This document shows positions 49,649 to 57,825 of a stretch of 64,000 bases of DNA, piece after piece. The notes under the pieces are model-generated. The model was not told the DNA's origin. It did no database searches and saw only the letters and a program-made list of their open reading frames with translations. Origin of the DNA: an uncultured Opitutia bacterium (GTDB taxonomy: Bacteria; Verrucomicrobiota; Verrucomicrobiia; Opitutales; Opitutaceae); assembly GCA_903859715.1 (NCBI GenBank), contig CAIONS010000065.1:1-64000 (forward strand), in the 5' to 3' direction. The position numbers and the translations under genes are program-made. Numbering within the stretch: the first letter of the stretch is position 1; every line of letters starts with the position of its first letter.

Positions 49649-50713
49649 CTACGGCTTAGTGCTCGTGGTCGCAGCAGCGGCCGCTGCGGCCGCCGCGACC
49701 TCATCCTTGTACTTCAGACTGTCGCCGCCCCATTTGGCGCAGCCGCCCTGGCCGCTCGGGCGGACGCTCGGGCGGTTGAGATCGGAGTAGCCTTTCCACG
49801 CGTACGGATCCTGGCCGGCGACGATGATGACGTCGCGGAAATCGAAGTGCGCGATATGGTCATTCTCGGCCAGCTTGCCCCATGGGAGGTGCGACTCACA
49901 GCTCATGAAGTGGTTGACCAGCGAGCGGCGGTAGGTGCCGGCGGGCGCGTGGTTGGGCATCGAGCGGTGGAGCAGGTAGCCGTTGAAGAAGACCACGGAG
50001 CCGGCCTCGACCTCGACGGGGATGGACTGGTCGTCCGTGTAAGGGAAACCGACCGACTGCGAGGCGCAGTCGAAGCGGCGGTCGCCGTGCCATTGCTGTT
50101 CCCAGAGGATGCCGGCGCGGTGCGAACCGGGCATCACCCAGAGACAGCCGTTGTCCGTCGTGGCGCGGTCCATCGCGATCCAGGCGCCGACCAGCGAGCG
50201 GTCGCGGGTGGCGATGTAGTCCTCATCCTGGTGCCAGGCCTGGCCGGGTTTGCCGGAGGACTTGATGAAGAGCATCGACTGCATGCACTTCACGTTGGGG
50301 CCGATGATGGTGGTGAGAGCTTTGACCGTGGGCTGACTGTGAATGGCCGAGAGCATCACCTCCGAGCACTTGTGCGGAAAATGGATGCAGAGGAAACGGG
50401 ACAACACCGACTCGTCGGACTCGGCGGCTTCGGCTTTCGGATGATCAGGCAGTTCGCCGCGGTCGCCGCGGCAGATGAGCGTGGTCTCGCGCTTGAGCGC
50501 CTCGATTTCGGCGGGCGTGAACCCGTTCTCCAGGACGAAATAGCCGTTGGCCTGATAGAACGCTTTGATCGCGGCCGGGTCGGCGTCGGGGGAAAAATAG
50601 CCCGGCGGACGGACCTTCGGGAAGGTGCTCTGGCGCGTGCCCGCGAAGCCGCCGGTGAGAGTGACAAGGGACGGCGGGGGGGCGGGCGGGGACTCGAGGG
50701 TTGCGGAATTCAT
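49649..50713 (-). CDS. Phytanoyl-CoA dioxygenase (PhyH) family protein 2
   Basis: A 354-residue Fe(II)/2-oxoglutarate dioxygenase. Iron ligands: HxD in GQAWHQDEDYIATRD and distal His in NGYLLHRSMPNHAPAGT; the arginine for 2-oxoglutarate in YRRSLVNHFM; PhyH box GCLWVMPGSHRAGIL. Residues 1-35 are Ser/Pro-rich. The C-terminus carries an alanine-only tract of nine residues encoded by GC-rich codons including GCGGCCGC, unlike its neighbours. It is divergent from the AraC gene by only 47 bases and is the likely target. Confidence 0.9.
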   Translation of the reverse strand: MNSATLESPPAPPPSLVTLTGGFAGTRQSTFPKVRPPGYFSPDADPAAIKAFYQANGYFVLENGFTPAEIEALKRETTLICRGDRGELPDHPKAEAAESDESVLSRFLCIHFPHKCSEVMLSAIHSQPTVKALTTIIGPNVKCMQSMLFIKSSGKPGQAWHQDEDYIATRDRSLVGAWIAMDRATTDNGCLWVMPGSHRAGILWEQQWHGDRRFDCASQSVGFPYTDDQSIPVEVEAGSVVFFNGYLLHRSMPNHAPAGTYRRSLVNHFMSCESHLPWGKLAENDHIAHFDFRDVIIVAGQDPYAWKGYSDLNRPSVRPSGQGGCAKWGGDSLKYKDEVAAAAAAAAATTSTKP

Positions 50714-50760
50714 GGGGCGCTCATACCTATTAGCATACTTTCGCGATTTTGTGTAGCAAC

Positions 50761-51576
50761 ATGGCTCTCCAAAACATACCCAAAAGACTACGCTTAGCCC
50801 GGTCCGCCCGGGTGCAGTTCGGCGACGTGGTGTACGAACCGGGCGGAAGCTGCGGTCCGCGGGTGCAGCAGGACTACCAGCTGGTCGTGCTTCTGGAGGG
50901 CGATGCGCAGGTGGACGTGGCCGGCCGGGAGGTGCGGGTGGCGGCGGGACAGGTCGGCCTGTTCCGGCCGGGCCGGCGGGAGCTCTTCCGGCTCTCGGAG
51001 CAGCGCAAGACCCACCACACGTGGTGCGCGGTGCATCCTTCGATGGTGACGGGTGCGCTGGCCAAGAGCTGTGAAGCTGCGCCTGATGTGCTGCCGGTGA
51101 CGCGCCGTTTCGAACAACTCATGGAGCTGGGATTGTCGCTGCCGCGCACGGTGGGCGAGCGGGCGCCGGGGCTGGTGGAATCGCTCGGGCTGGCGACGCT
51201 GCAGGAGTATTTGTTTGCCGGTGAACGGGCGGTGGAGACCGGGCCGGACGAGCCCGATGCGCTGCGCCGCGCGCTGGAATGGATCGGGCAGGACGGCCAT
51301 CAGGCCGTCGACCTGGCGGCGCTGGCGCGGGAGGCGGGGGTGTCGCCGGCGCAACTCGTGAAACTGTTCCGCCGGCATCTGGGGACGACGCCGATCCGGC
51401 ATGTGTGGGAGGCGCGCACGCGGCGCGGGGCGCAGCTCCTGCGCGAGACGGGGCTGACGGTGGGCGAGGTGGCGTTCCGCTGCGGTTTCCAGACGCCGTT
51501 TCATTTTTCCCGCTGGGTACGGGAGCTGTTCGGGGTGTCGCCGCGCGCGCTGCGGACGAAGGCGTGGGAGCGGTGA
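50761..51576 (+). CDS. AraC-family transcriptional regulator
   Basis: A 271-residue AraC/XylS regulator: a cupin-like sensor domain (about 10-110, QQDYQLVVLLEGDAQVDVAG, AAGQVGLFRPGRRELFRLSE) and two C-terminal helix-turn-helix motifs (VDLAALAREAGVSPAQLVKL and LTVGEVAFRCGFQTPFHFSR). The family signature near the end reads FHFSRWVRELFGVSPRALR. The frame opens at a TTG at 50749, but the ATG at 50761 is preferred. Probably regulates the divergent dioxygenase gene in response to a small carbohydrate or acid. Confidence 0.92.
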   Translation: MALQNIPKRLRLARSARVQFGDVVYEPGGSCGPRVQQDYQLVVLLEGDAQVDVAGREVRVAAGQVGLFRPGRRELFRLSEQRKTHHTWCAVHPSMVTGALAKSCEAAPDVLPVTRRFEQLMELGLSLPRTVGERAPGLVESLGLATLQEYLFAGERAVETGPDEPDALRRALEWIGQDGHQAVDLAALAREAGVSPAQLVKLFRRHLGTTPIRHVWEARTRRGAQLLRETGLTVGEVAFRCGFQTPFHFSRWVRELFGVSPRALRTKAWER

Positions 51577-51687
51577 GGTTCGAAGTTCAAAATCCGAAGC
51601 TCGAAATCCGAAACTCGAATCAACTTGAAGCGTGGCGCCGGTATGCCTGATCGGGCTTGTCTTCGGATTTCGAGCTTCGACCTTCCC
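51577..51687. repeat. Inverted word-repeat, TCGAAATCCGAA family
   Basis: Left arm is a run of CGAAGTTCAAAATCCGAAGC-type words (51577-51620), four words at 9-10 base period; right arm CTTCGGATTTCGAGCTTCGA (51661-51680). It lies between the AraC and LapA genes. Confidence 0.8.
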
Positions 51688-51746
51688 GTGGCGGTCCCCT
51701 GCACAATCAAATTGCGCCCCATCCCGGCGGCGGGTTATCTCCCCCC

Positions 51747-51986
51747 ATGAGCTTCAAGGCCATCCTCAAGACGATCTGCTTTCTCGCGCTGCTGTTTGTC
51801 ATGCTCTACGTGGGCATGAACAACCCCGACCCGATCAATTTCAATTTCCCCATCGCCGGCACGACGGCGAAGACCCCGATCCGCGCCTCGGCGGCCCTCA
51901 TCTTTTTTGGCGTGTTCGCCATCGGCGTTTTCGCCGGGATGGCGCTGCACACCGGCGGCGGGAAGAAGAAGGCCGGGAAGGATTGA
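51747..51986 (+). CDS. LapA-domain membrane protein (DUF1049)
   Basis: A 79-residue protein with two membrane segments: residues 6-25 (LKTICFLALLFVMLYVGMNN) and 50-70 (AALIFFGVFAIGVFAGMALH). NNPDPINFNFP between them is the family hallmark of LapA/YciS, an inner-membrane protein that in E. coli helps control lipopolysaccharide synthesis. The C-terminus is lysine-rich (GGGKKKAGKD) and lacks the coiled coil seen in longer relatives. Start ATG at 51747. Confidence 0.85.
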   Translation: MSFKAILKTICFLALLFVMLYVGMNNPDPINFNFPIAGTTAKTPIRASAALIFFGVFAIGVFAGMALHTGGGKKKAGKD

Positions 51987-52000
51987 GGCGGACGCGGATT

Positions 52001-52194
52001 TTTCACCGCAAAGAGCGCGAAGGCCGAGCCCAGACGAGGTGTTGGCCGCAAAGAGGCACAAGGGCCTTGAGGCATAGGATGGAATCTCCATCGCGCCTAT
52101 GGGCGCGCGGGAGACTTGAGTCGCAGCCTCGGAATTTTTTTGCGCCTCTTTGCGGCTAAACTTCCGGTGGTCTTTGCACTTCGCGGTTAATTTT
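52001..52194. repeat. Long composite inverted element, copy 2
   Basis: Outer arms TTTCACCGCAAAGAGCGCGA and CACTTCGCGGTTAATTTT; inner GGTGTTGGCCGCAAAGAGGC pairing with GCGCCTCTTTGCGGCTAAAC; centre GCGCCTATGGGCGC. Same design as 15392-15606. The stop codon of the RNA methyltransferase (52187-52189, minus) is inside the right arm. Confidence 0.8.
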
Positions 52195-52990
52195 CCCGGG
52201 GAGCTTGCTGGGCGCGGCGGAGATTGTCGCACACGATGGCGGCGGCGACGCCGGCATTGAGCGATTCCGCCCCGCCGAAACGCGTGATTGTCACGTAATG
52301 GGTGACAAACTTCCGCACCACGGGGGAGAGGCCGGAGCCCTCGCTGCCGATCACAATGACGGCGTCGCGCAGCGCGGGAACGGTGTGCACGTCGCCGCCG
52401 GTGAGGTCGCAGCCGAGCACGGGAACGCAGGTGGTGGCGAGCACGGAGGCGAGGTCGGCGGTGTGGGCGCGGACGCGGGCGAACGAGCCCATGCTGGCGT
52501 TGATGACCTTCTGGTGAAACAGGTCGGCGGAGTCGGGAGAGAGGACGACGCGGTCGAGGGCGAACCAATCGGCGATGCGCAGGAGCGTGCCGACGTTGCC
52601 GGCGTCCTGCACGCCGTCGAGCGCGAGGGTCAGGCCGCGGTCGAGGGCGCCGGTGGGGAGCGGAGTGCGATTGATTCGGCCGACGGCGAGGACGGCTGAA
52701 GGTGTTGGGAAATGACTGGCACGGGCCATTTCATCAGCAGCGATCTCGCGATAGAGTGTGGGCGGGGTGCCCTCACCCCGCGTCGCGCCGATGGCGGGTG
52801 AGGGCACCCGCCCCACATCGGATTTATTCGTCGCCCAAGCCGGGGTGAAATAAATTTCCTCAAAGGCGAACCCCGCCGCGAGCAGTTCGGCTACGACCTT
52901 TTCCCCCTCGACGACGAAGAGGCCGAGCGCCTCGCGGTGTTTCTTCTCGCGGAGCGAACGCAGGCGCTGGAGTTCGGCTTTCGTGAGCAT
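52187..52990 (-). CDS. TrmH/SpoU-family RNA 2-prime-O-methyltransferase with repeat insertion
   Basis: A 267-residue SPOUT-fold RNA methyltransferase (RlmB/TsnR-like). N-terminal substrate-binding part: LRSLREKKHREALGLFVVEG; catalytic half: LALDGVQDAGNVGTLLRIAD, VVLSPDSADLFHQKVINASM, VIVIGSEGSGLSP and FGGAESLNAGVAAAIVCDNL, the three SPOUT motifs. Residues about 58-80, rich in Pro, Gly and Arg, are encoded by a palindromic element (52757-52817) that interrupts the usual N-domain-to-catalytic-domain linker without breaking the frame. Target RNA unknown. Divergent from the Gfo-AKR fusion gene. Confidence 0.9.
   Translation of the reverse strand: MLTKAELQRLRSLREKKHREALGLFVVEGEKVVAELLAAGFAFEEIYFTPAWATNKSDVGRVPSPAIGATRGEGTPPTLYREIAADEMARASHFPTPSAVLAVGRINRTPLPTGALDRGLTLALDGVQDAGNVGTLLRIADWFALDRVVLSPDSADLFHQKVINASMGSFARVRAHTADLASVLATTCVPVLGCDLTGGDVHTVPALRDAVIVIGSEGSGLSPVVRKFVTHYVTITRFGGAESLNAGVAAAIVCDNLRRAQQAPREN
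52757..52817. repeat. Palindromic element inside RNA methyltransferase gene
   Basis: TGTGGGCGGGGTGCCCTCAC (52757) pairs with GTGAGGGCACCCGCCCCACA (ending 52817), with few mismatches over 25 bases and an 11-base loop. It lies fully inside the coding frame and codes for residues about 58-78. Confidence 0.88.
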
Positions 52991-53058
52991 GGCCGAGCTT
53001 CAGCCGCCGGGCCGCGCGAAGGCAAGGGCGGCGCAAACTCCTGGTCGCGCAGGGGAGG

Positions 53059-53087
53059 GTCAATGTCACATATTACGTGACATTGAC
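53059..53087. promoter_or_regulatory. Perfect operator-like palindrome upstream of Gfo-AKR gene
   Basis: GTCAATGTCAC (53059-53069), a 7-base spacer ATATTAC, and GTGACATTGAC (53077-53087): perfect 11-base arms in the 178-base region between two divergent genes, 81 bases before the ATG at 53169. AT-richer than its surroundings and not a word-repeat element; the shape fits a dimeric regulator site. Confidence 0.5.
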
Positions 53088-53168
53088 GTGGTGCTGCTGG
53101 GCGGGAAAGCGCGCTCCATTTCGGTCCCAATTGCATTCGGGCCGAAAATTCCTCTATGGTGGCGGGGT

Positions 53169-55178
53169 ATGACCTTACCGCTGAACTGGGGCATCCTGAG
53201 CACGGGCCGCATCGCTGGCATTTTTGCCACCGGCGTCGCCCACTCCAAACTCGGCCGGGTGGCCGCCGTCGCGAGCCGCACGCAGGCCGCCGCCGACAAA
53301 TTTGCCGCGGAGTTCAAAGTGCCGCGTGCCCATGGCAGCTATGAGGCGCTGCTGGCCGACCCGGAAGTACAGGCGGTCTACATCGCCACGCCGCACCCGC
53401 AGCATCTCGAGTGGATCATCCGCGCCGCCGAGGCCGGCAAGCATGTGCTCTGCGAGAAGCCGCTGGGCCTCAACCATCCCGAGGCGACGGTCGCCGCACA
53501 GGTCTGCCGTGAGCACAATGTGGTGCTCATGGAGGCGTTCATGTACCGCTGCCATCCGCAGACGGCCAAGCTCGTCGAGCTCGTGAAGAGCGGAGCAATT
53601 GGCGAGGTGAAACTCATCCAGGCGACGTTCAGCTTCAACTCCGGCTACAGCCCCGAGTCGCGCCTCTGGAACAACGCCCTCGGCGGCGGCGGTATCCTCG
53701 ATGTCGGCTGCTACCCGGTGTCGTTCTCCCGGCTCATTGCCGGCGCGGCGGCGGGCGAGGCGTTCCTGAACCCGGTCGCCGTCTCCGGTGCCGGCCACCT
53801 GCATCCGCAGACGGGCATCGATGTCTACGCGGCGGCGACGCTGAAATTCGCCAACGGAATCGTCGCGCAGGTCGCCACCGGCGTGGGCCTTTCGCAGGAT
53901 AACTCGGCGCGCATCTACGGTACGACGGGCTGGATTTATGTGCCCTCGCCGTGGATCCCGGCCGGCGAAAACGCCCCGTGCTCCTTCACGCTCCACAAGG
54001 CCGGCGCGCAGCCGGAGGAGATCACGGTCACGACGCCTGAGCATCTTTACGGCCTCGAGGCCGACGCATTCGCCACGGCGCTGGCCGCCGGCTCGCGCGA
54101 TGTGCCGCAGATGTCCGTCGCCGATACGCTCGGCAATCTCGCTGCGCTCGACGCGTGGCGCAATGCCATCGGCCTCGTGTACGAGTCGGAGCAGCCGGCG
54201 GCCATGACCCAGACCTATTCGCGCCGGCCGCTGACGCGCCGCGCCGATGCGCCGATGATCTACGGCACGATCCCGGGCGTGGCCAAGCCGGTCTCGCGAC
54301 TGATCATCGGCTGCGACAACCAGATGAACATGCCGCATGGCGTCGCGGTCTGGGACGACTACGTGCAGCGCGGCGGCAACGCCTTCGACACGGCCTTCGG
54401 GTACTGGGACGGCATCATGGAAAAGCTGCTGGGCCAGTGGATGAAGAACCGCGGCAACCGCGAGCAGGTGATGGTCATCGGCAAGGGCGCCCATACGCCC
54501 TTGTGCACGCCGGAGTGGCTGACGAAACAGCTGCTCATCACGCTCGACCGCCTGCAGACCAGTTATGTCGACATCTATATGATGCACCGCGACAACCTGG
54601 ACGTGCCAGTCGGCGAGTTCGTGGACGTGCTGAACGAGCACGTGAACGCGGGACGGATCAAGGTTTTCGGCGGCTCAAACTGGACGATCGAGCGTCTGGG
54701 CGCGGCCAACCGCTATGCGAAGCGCAAGGGCCTGCAGGGCTTCGGCGTGCTCAGCAACAACTTCAGCCTCGCCCGCATGGTGGAGGCGCCGTGGACGGGG
54801 TGCATCGCCGCGAGCGACCCGGAGTCGCGCAAGTGGCTCAAGAAAACGCAGACGCCGCTGCTTTCGTGGTCGAGCCAGGCCCGCGGCTTCTTCACGCCGC
54901 GGGCCGGCCGCGACAAACTGTCGGACGCCGAGCTGGTGCGCTGCTGGTACGCGGATGACAATTTTGCGCGTCGCGACCGCGCGATCGAACTGGCGAAGGC
55001 CAAGGGCGTGTCGCCGATCAACATCGCGGCCGCCTATGTGCTCACGCAGCCGTTCCCGACCTTTGCGCTAGTCGGCCCGCGGCAGATCAGTGAGACGGCG
55101 GATTCGCTCGGCTGCCTCGGCGTGACCCTCACGCCGAAGGAAGTCGCGTGGTTGAATCTCGAGCGCGAACGGCGGTGA
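53169..55178 (+). CDS. Gfo/Idh/MocA oxidoreductase fused to aldo/keto reductase
   Basis: A 669-residue two-enzyme chain. Residues 1-335: Gfo/Idh/MocA dehydrogenase with NAD(P) motif WGILSTGRIAGIFATGVAHS, the conserved CEKPLGLN loop and the YPVSFSRLIAG catalytic-side region with GGGGILDVGCY. Residues 365-669: aldo/keto reductase with the tetrad Asp407 and Tyr412 in NAFDTAFGYWDG, Lys439 in VIGKGAH and His473 in YMMHRDN. The linker (340-362) is polar with RRPLTRRAD. Such a pair could oxidise and reduce one sugar or polyol, passing NAD(P)H within one protein. The frame is open upstream to 52983, but the ATG at 53169 starts the family domain. Confidence 0.92.
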   Translation: MTLPLNWGILSTGRIAGIFATGVAHSKLGRVAAVASRTQAAADKFAAEFKVPRAHGSYEALLADPEVQAVYIATPHPQHLEWIIRAAEAGKHVLCEKPLGLNHPEATVAAQVCREHNVVLMEAFMYRCHPQTAKLVELVKSGAIGEVKLIQATFSFNSGYSPESRLWNNALGGGGILDVGCYPVSFSRLIAGAAAGEAFLNPVAVSGAGHLHPQTGIDVYAAATLKFANGIVAQVATGVGLSQDNSARIYGTTGWIYVPSPWIPAGENAPCSFTLHKAGAQPEEITVTTPEHLYGLEADAFATALAAGSRDVPQMSVADTLGNLAALDAWRNAIGLVYESEQPAAMTQTYSRRPLTRRADAPMIYGTIPGVAKPVSRLIIGCDNQMNMPHGVAVWDDYVQRGGNAFDTAFGYWDGIMEKLLGQWMKNRGNREQVMVIGKGAHTPLCTPEWLTKQLLITLDRLQTSYVDIYMMHRDNLDVPVGEFVDVLNEHVNAGRIKVFGGSNWTIERLGAANRYAKRKGLQGFGVLSNNFSLARMVEAPWTGCIAASDPESRKWLKKTQTPLLSWSSQARGFFTPRAGRDKLSDAELVRCWYADDNFARRDRAIELAKAKGVSPINIAAAYVLTQPFPTFALVGPRQISETADSLGCLGVTLTPKEVAWLNLERERR

Positions 55179-55184
55179 CTGCAA

Positions 55185-55330
55185 CCACGCCGCGGTGCGG
55201 CGTGGTGGAGAAGGGAGCGGGGAGAAAGGAGAAGGGAGCGATCTTTTCTCCTGAGCCGGCGTGATTGAAAGGTAGGATTCACCCTACCTTCGAGCCGAGG
55301 AGTGGTGATGCGTGTATTACGCGCGCCTTC
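55185..55330. repeat. Hairpin and purine word-repeat cluster
   Basis: CCACGCCG-CGGTG-CGGCGTGG (55185-55205) is a perfect 8-base stem directly after the fusion gene stop, probably a terminator. A run of GGAGAAGGGAGC words follows (55207-55240), then the small palindrome GGTAGG-ATTCA-CCCTACC (55271-55288) and CCTTCTCCTT, the complement of the purine run. Confidence 0.6.
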
Positions 55331-55369
55331 TCCTTGCTGCTCGTGGTGCCGGCGGCAAACTGCGCCGGC

Positions 55370-56590
55370 ATGAAACGACTCGCCCCGCTGTTTCTGATGG
55401 TGGCCATGCTGTCGGTGATTTCCACCCCGCTGCTGGCTGTCGCAGCCGGGGCGCCGGCCAAACCGGACGATGACCGTTCGCCGGGTGTCGCTCTGGCCGT
55501 GACCATTTCGACCGTGACCGGCATCGCGATTTCGCCGCTGCTCGGCACGGGCGTCTATGGCGCCTACCAGTGGTCGGAGGCCGGGACCGACGCCGAACGG
55601 GCGAAACTGCCGTGGTATGCGCAGATGAGTTTCTGGTTGCCGGCCCTCGTGGTCGTCGGCTTGTGCGCGGCGAAGGATGGCCTCGGCACGGTGCTGCCGC
55701 CTGGGTTCAAGAAACCGCTGGATATGCTCGAAGTCGTCGAGAACAAGGTCAGCGGACTTGTCGCGGCGGGTGCGGTGATCCCTTTCGTGATGGGCGCGTT
55801 GTCCAAATTGCTGACGGGCGGTCAGACCGCCATGGCGGGTCACGGGTCCGCCGGGCATGGACTCGCGATGATCTCCTTCGGGATGTTCGATGGGTCATGG
55901 CTGCTGAACGTCCTGACGGTGCCGGTTGCGATCGCCTTGTTTGCAGTCGTCTGGATGGCATCGCACGCGGTCAACGTGCTGGTCCTGCTCAGCCCCTGGG
56001 GCGCCATTGACGCGGCGTTGAAGGTGCTGCGCACGGCGCTGCTCGTCCTGGTGGCGGTGACGGCCCTGATCAATCCATGGGTGGGCGCCGCGCTTTCGGT
56101 CCTGGTGATCATCATTGCCTACCTGATCGCGGGCTGGGCGTTCCGGCTGACGGTGTTCGGCTCGGTGTTCTGCTGGGATTTTTTCACGGTGCGACGGCTG
56201 CGGTTTTCGCCGGCGGAGAATGACAACCGGGTTTTCGCCGGGGCGAACCTGCCCGGCGTGTCGCCGCGCACCTCGGGCCGGCTGGTGCTCCGTTCGGGCG
56301 GCACGCTGGAATTCTATTATCGGCCATGGTTGGTGCTGACGGAGCGCAGCGCGGCGGTGCCGGGGGACAAGGCGCAGCTGGCGGTGGGCAAGGGGCTGTT
56401 TTTTTCGAGCATCAGTGGCGACGAGACCGGCACGCTTTTCCTGCTGGCGCCACGGTACCACGGCCATGAGGACGTGGTGGCGCGGGCCTATCTGCTGGGC
56501 GGCGGCGTGAAGGACGCCGGGCTGCGCCGGGCGTGGAACGTGCTCAAGGAACTCTTCGGCGGCGCGGCGGCCCGAACCCAGGTCGTATGA
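55370..56590 (+). CDS. Exported multi-pass membrane protein, DUF4126-like architecture unclear
   Basis: A 406-residue protein, family not recognised. It begins with a signal-like segment (MKRLAPLFLMVAMLSVISTP). Several hydrophobic stretches follow (ALAVTISTVTGIAISPLLGT, MSFWLPALVVVGLCAAKD, GLVAAGAVIPFVMGALSKL, LLNVLTVPVAIALFAVVW, LLVLVAVTALINPWVGAAL). The last 130 residues are soluble and beta-rich (GGTLEFYYRPWLVLTERSAA). A frame running upstream to 55265 is repeat-derived and not used. The stop overlaps the next ATG by four bases, coupling it to the DoxX-like gene. No function is assigned. Confidence 0.7.
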   Translation: MKRLAPLFLMVAMLSVISTPLLAVAAGAPAKPDDDRSPGVALAVTISTVTGIAISPLLGTGVYGAYQWSEAGTDAERAKLPWYAQMSFWLPALVVVGLCAAKDGLGTVLPPGFKKPLDMLEVVENKVSGLVAAGAVIPFVMGALSKLLTGGQTAMAGHGSAGHGLAMISFGMFDGSWLLNVLTVPVAIALFAVVWMASHAVNVLVLLSPWGAIDAALKVLRTALLVLVAVTALINPWVGAALSVLVIIIAYLIAGWAFRLTVFGSVFCWDFFTVRRLRFSPAENDNRVFAGANLPGVSPRTSGRLVLRSGGTLEFYYRPWLVLTERSAAVPGDKAQLAVGKGLFFSSISGDETGTLFLLAPRYHGHEDVVARAYLLGGGVKDAGLRRAWNVLKELFGGAAARTQVV

Positions 56591-56913
56591 GCCGGCTGCG
56601 GCTGCTCCTGCGCGGAGTGCTGGCGGTGTTTTTCATCGTGGCCGGTGCGAATCATTTCCGGATGCCAGGGATTTATTTCGGCATGATGCCGGCATGGCTG
56701 CCTTGGCCCGGAGTAATCAACGTCATCGCGGGCGGGGCGGAAATCCTCGGCGGACTCGGGCTCATGGTTGGGTCGGTGCGACGATTGGCCGGTTGGGGAC
56801 TCATTATTTTGCTGATCGCGGTGTTTCCGGCGAACCTGCATGTGGCGCTGCAGGGAAAAATGCCGGGCTTGGAGGTCGCGCCGCTCACGCTCTGGCTGCG
56901 CCTGCCATTCTAG
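56587..56913 (+). CDS. DoxX-like membrane protein, probably cut short by a stop codon
   Basis: A 108-residue protein of the DoxX-like group with four hydrophobic segments, including LLLRGVLAVFFIVAGANHFR, VINVIAGGAEILGGLGLMVG and WGLIILLIAVFPANLHVAL. Relatives end with R-L-P-x-Q followed by one more hydrophobic stretch. Here the codon after WLRLPF is TAG, and the frame then reads AVFIAWVWWVAL, a good match for the lost end. A CAG to TAG change is therefore likely. It starts inside the stop of the previous gene (ATGA). Confidence 0.75.
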   Translation: MSRLRLLLRGVLAVFFIVAGANHFRMPGIYFGMMPAWLPWPGVINVIAGGAEILGGLGLMVGSVRRLAGWGLIILLIAVFPANLHVALQGKMPGLEVAPLTLWLRLPF

Positions 56914-56961
56914 GCGGTGTTCATCGCGTGGGTTTGGTGGGTGGCGTTGAAGCGGGACGGA

Positions 56962-57040
56962 AGGATCGCGGAAACGCGGAAGGGTGGAAACGCGGCGCCG
57001 GAGCACGTCCGAAAGTAGCGCAGGCAGCCTGCGCTGCTTT
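56962..57040. repeat. GCGGAAAC word run and AGCGCAGGC palindrome
   Basis: A single-armed run GATCGCGGAAACGCGGAAGG (56963-56995) is followed by a compact palindrome AAAGTAGCGCAGGC-A-GCCTGCGCTGCTTT (57012-57040, one mismatch). The second type recurs at 59907. Both fill the 200-base gap before the next membrane protein. Confidence 0.75.
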
Positions 57041-57111
57041 GCCTCCATGGCGGCGCTGACCCTAATGGAAAGGGCTCGCGCGTCATTTTCCGGTGTCCAC
57101 GCTCCTGCCCG

Positions 57112-57690
57112 ATGAAACCGCCGCCGCTACCTGAAGAGACGCTGGTCCGCGTGTTGCGGATCTCGAAGCTGAACGGGCTCAGCGTGCTGATCATTGCGGG
57201 CCTTGGGGCCCTCTTTTCCCTGGCCACATGGGATCTGGTCGGCGTGGTGGTCGGCGGGCTGGTGGCTTACGGCGGATGGATGGAACTGTCCGGGCGCAAG
57301 CATCTGCTTCGCGGTGAGGCCGTTGAAGGGATGCGCCGGCTGGTGCGCAGCCAATGGATCGTGCTGGGGGTGATCCTGGTTTATTGTGTCTCGCGGCTCG
57401 CGAGTTTCGACGCCGAATCGGCCCTGGGTCCCCTGACCCCGGAGATGCGCACGCAACTGGTCGAAGCGGGAGTCGATCTCGCCTCGATCATGCCCCTGAT
57501 CCGGCTGGCATTCTACTACGGCCTCTACGGATCGGTGGCCTTGGTCACGCTCATCTACCAAGGTGGCATGGCCCGCTATTACCGGCGCCGCACCGACGTG
57601 GTGAAACAGGCGCTGGAAACGCGGCTGCGGCCGCCGCCGGTAGTAAGGCTCGTGAAGACCGGTCCCGATCCGGAAGATTTGCTGACGTAG
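57112..57690 (+). CDS. Hypothetical membrane protein, 192 aa
   Basis: A 192-residue protein with four hydrophobic segments: NGLSVLIIAGLGALFSLATW, LVGVVVGGLVAYGGWMEL, WIVLGVILVYCVSRLASF and LAFYYGLYGSVALVTLIY. The N-terminus is proline-rich (MKPPPLPEETLVRVLRISK) and the C-terminus basic, then acidic. No family recognised. It stands alone between two element-bearing gaps. Confidence 0.75.
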   Translation: MKPPPLPEETLVRVLRISKLNGLSVLIIAGLGALFSLATWDLVGVVVGGLVAYGGWMELSGRKHLLRGEAVEGMRRLVRSQWIVLGVILVYCVSRLASFDAESALGPLTPEMRTQLVEAGVDLASIMPLIRLAFYYGLYGSVALVTLIYQGGMARYYRRRTDVVKQALETRLRPPPVVRLVKTGPDPEDLLT

Positions 57691-57825
57691 GATCGAGAAT
57701 AGCGACGAGCATGAGGCGGGGATGCGAAAAGGCCTGGGTTCCCCGCTGAAGCGACTTGCGGTCCGGACGCACGCCGGCAAGCTGCGGCCGTTTTCCGTTT
57801 CACCCCGATTGCGCAGGATTATCCC

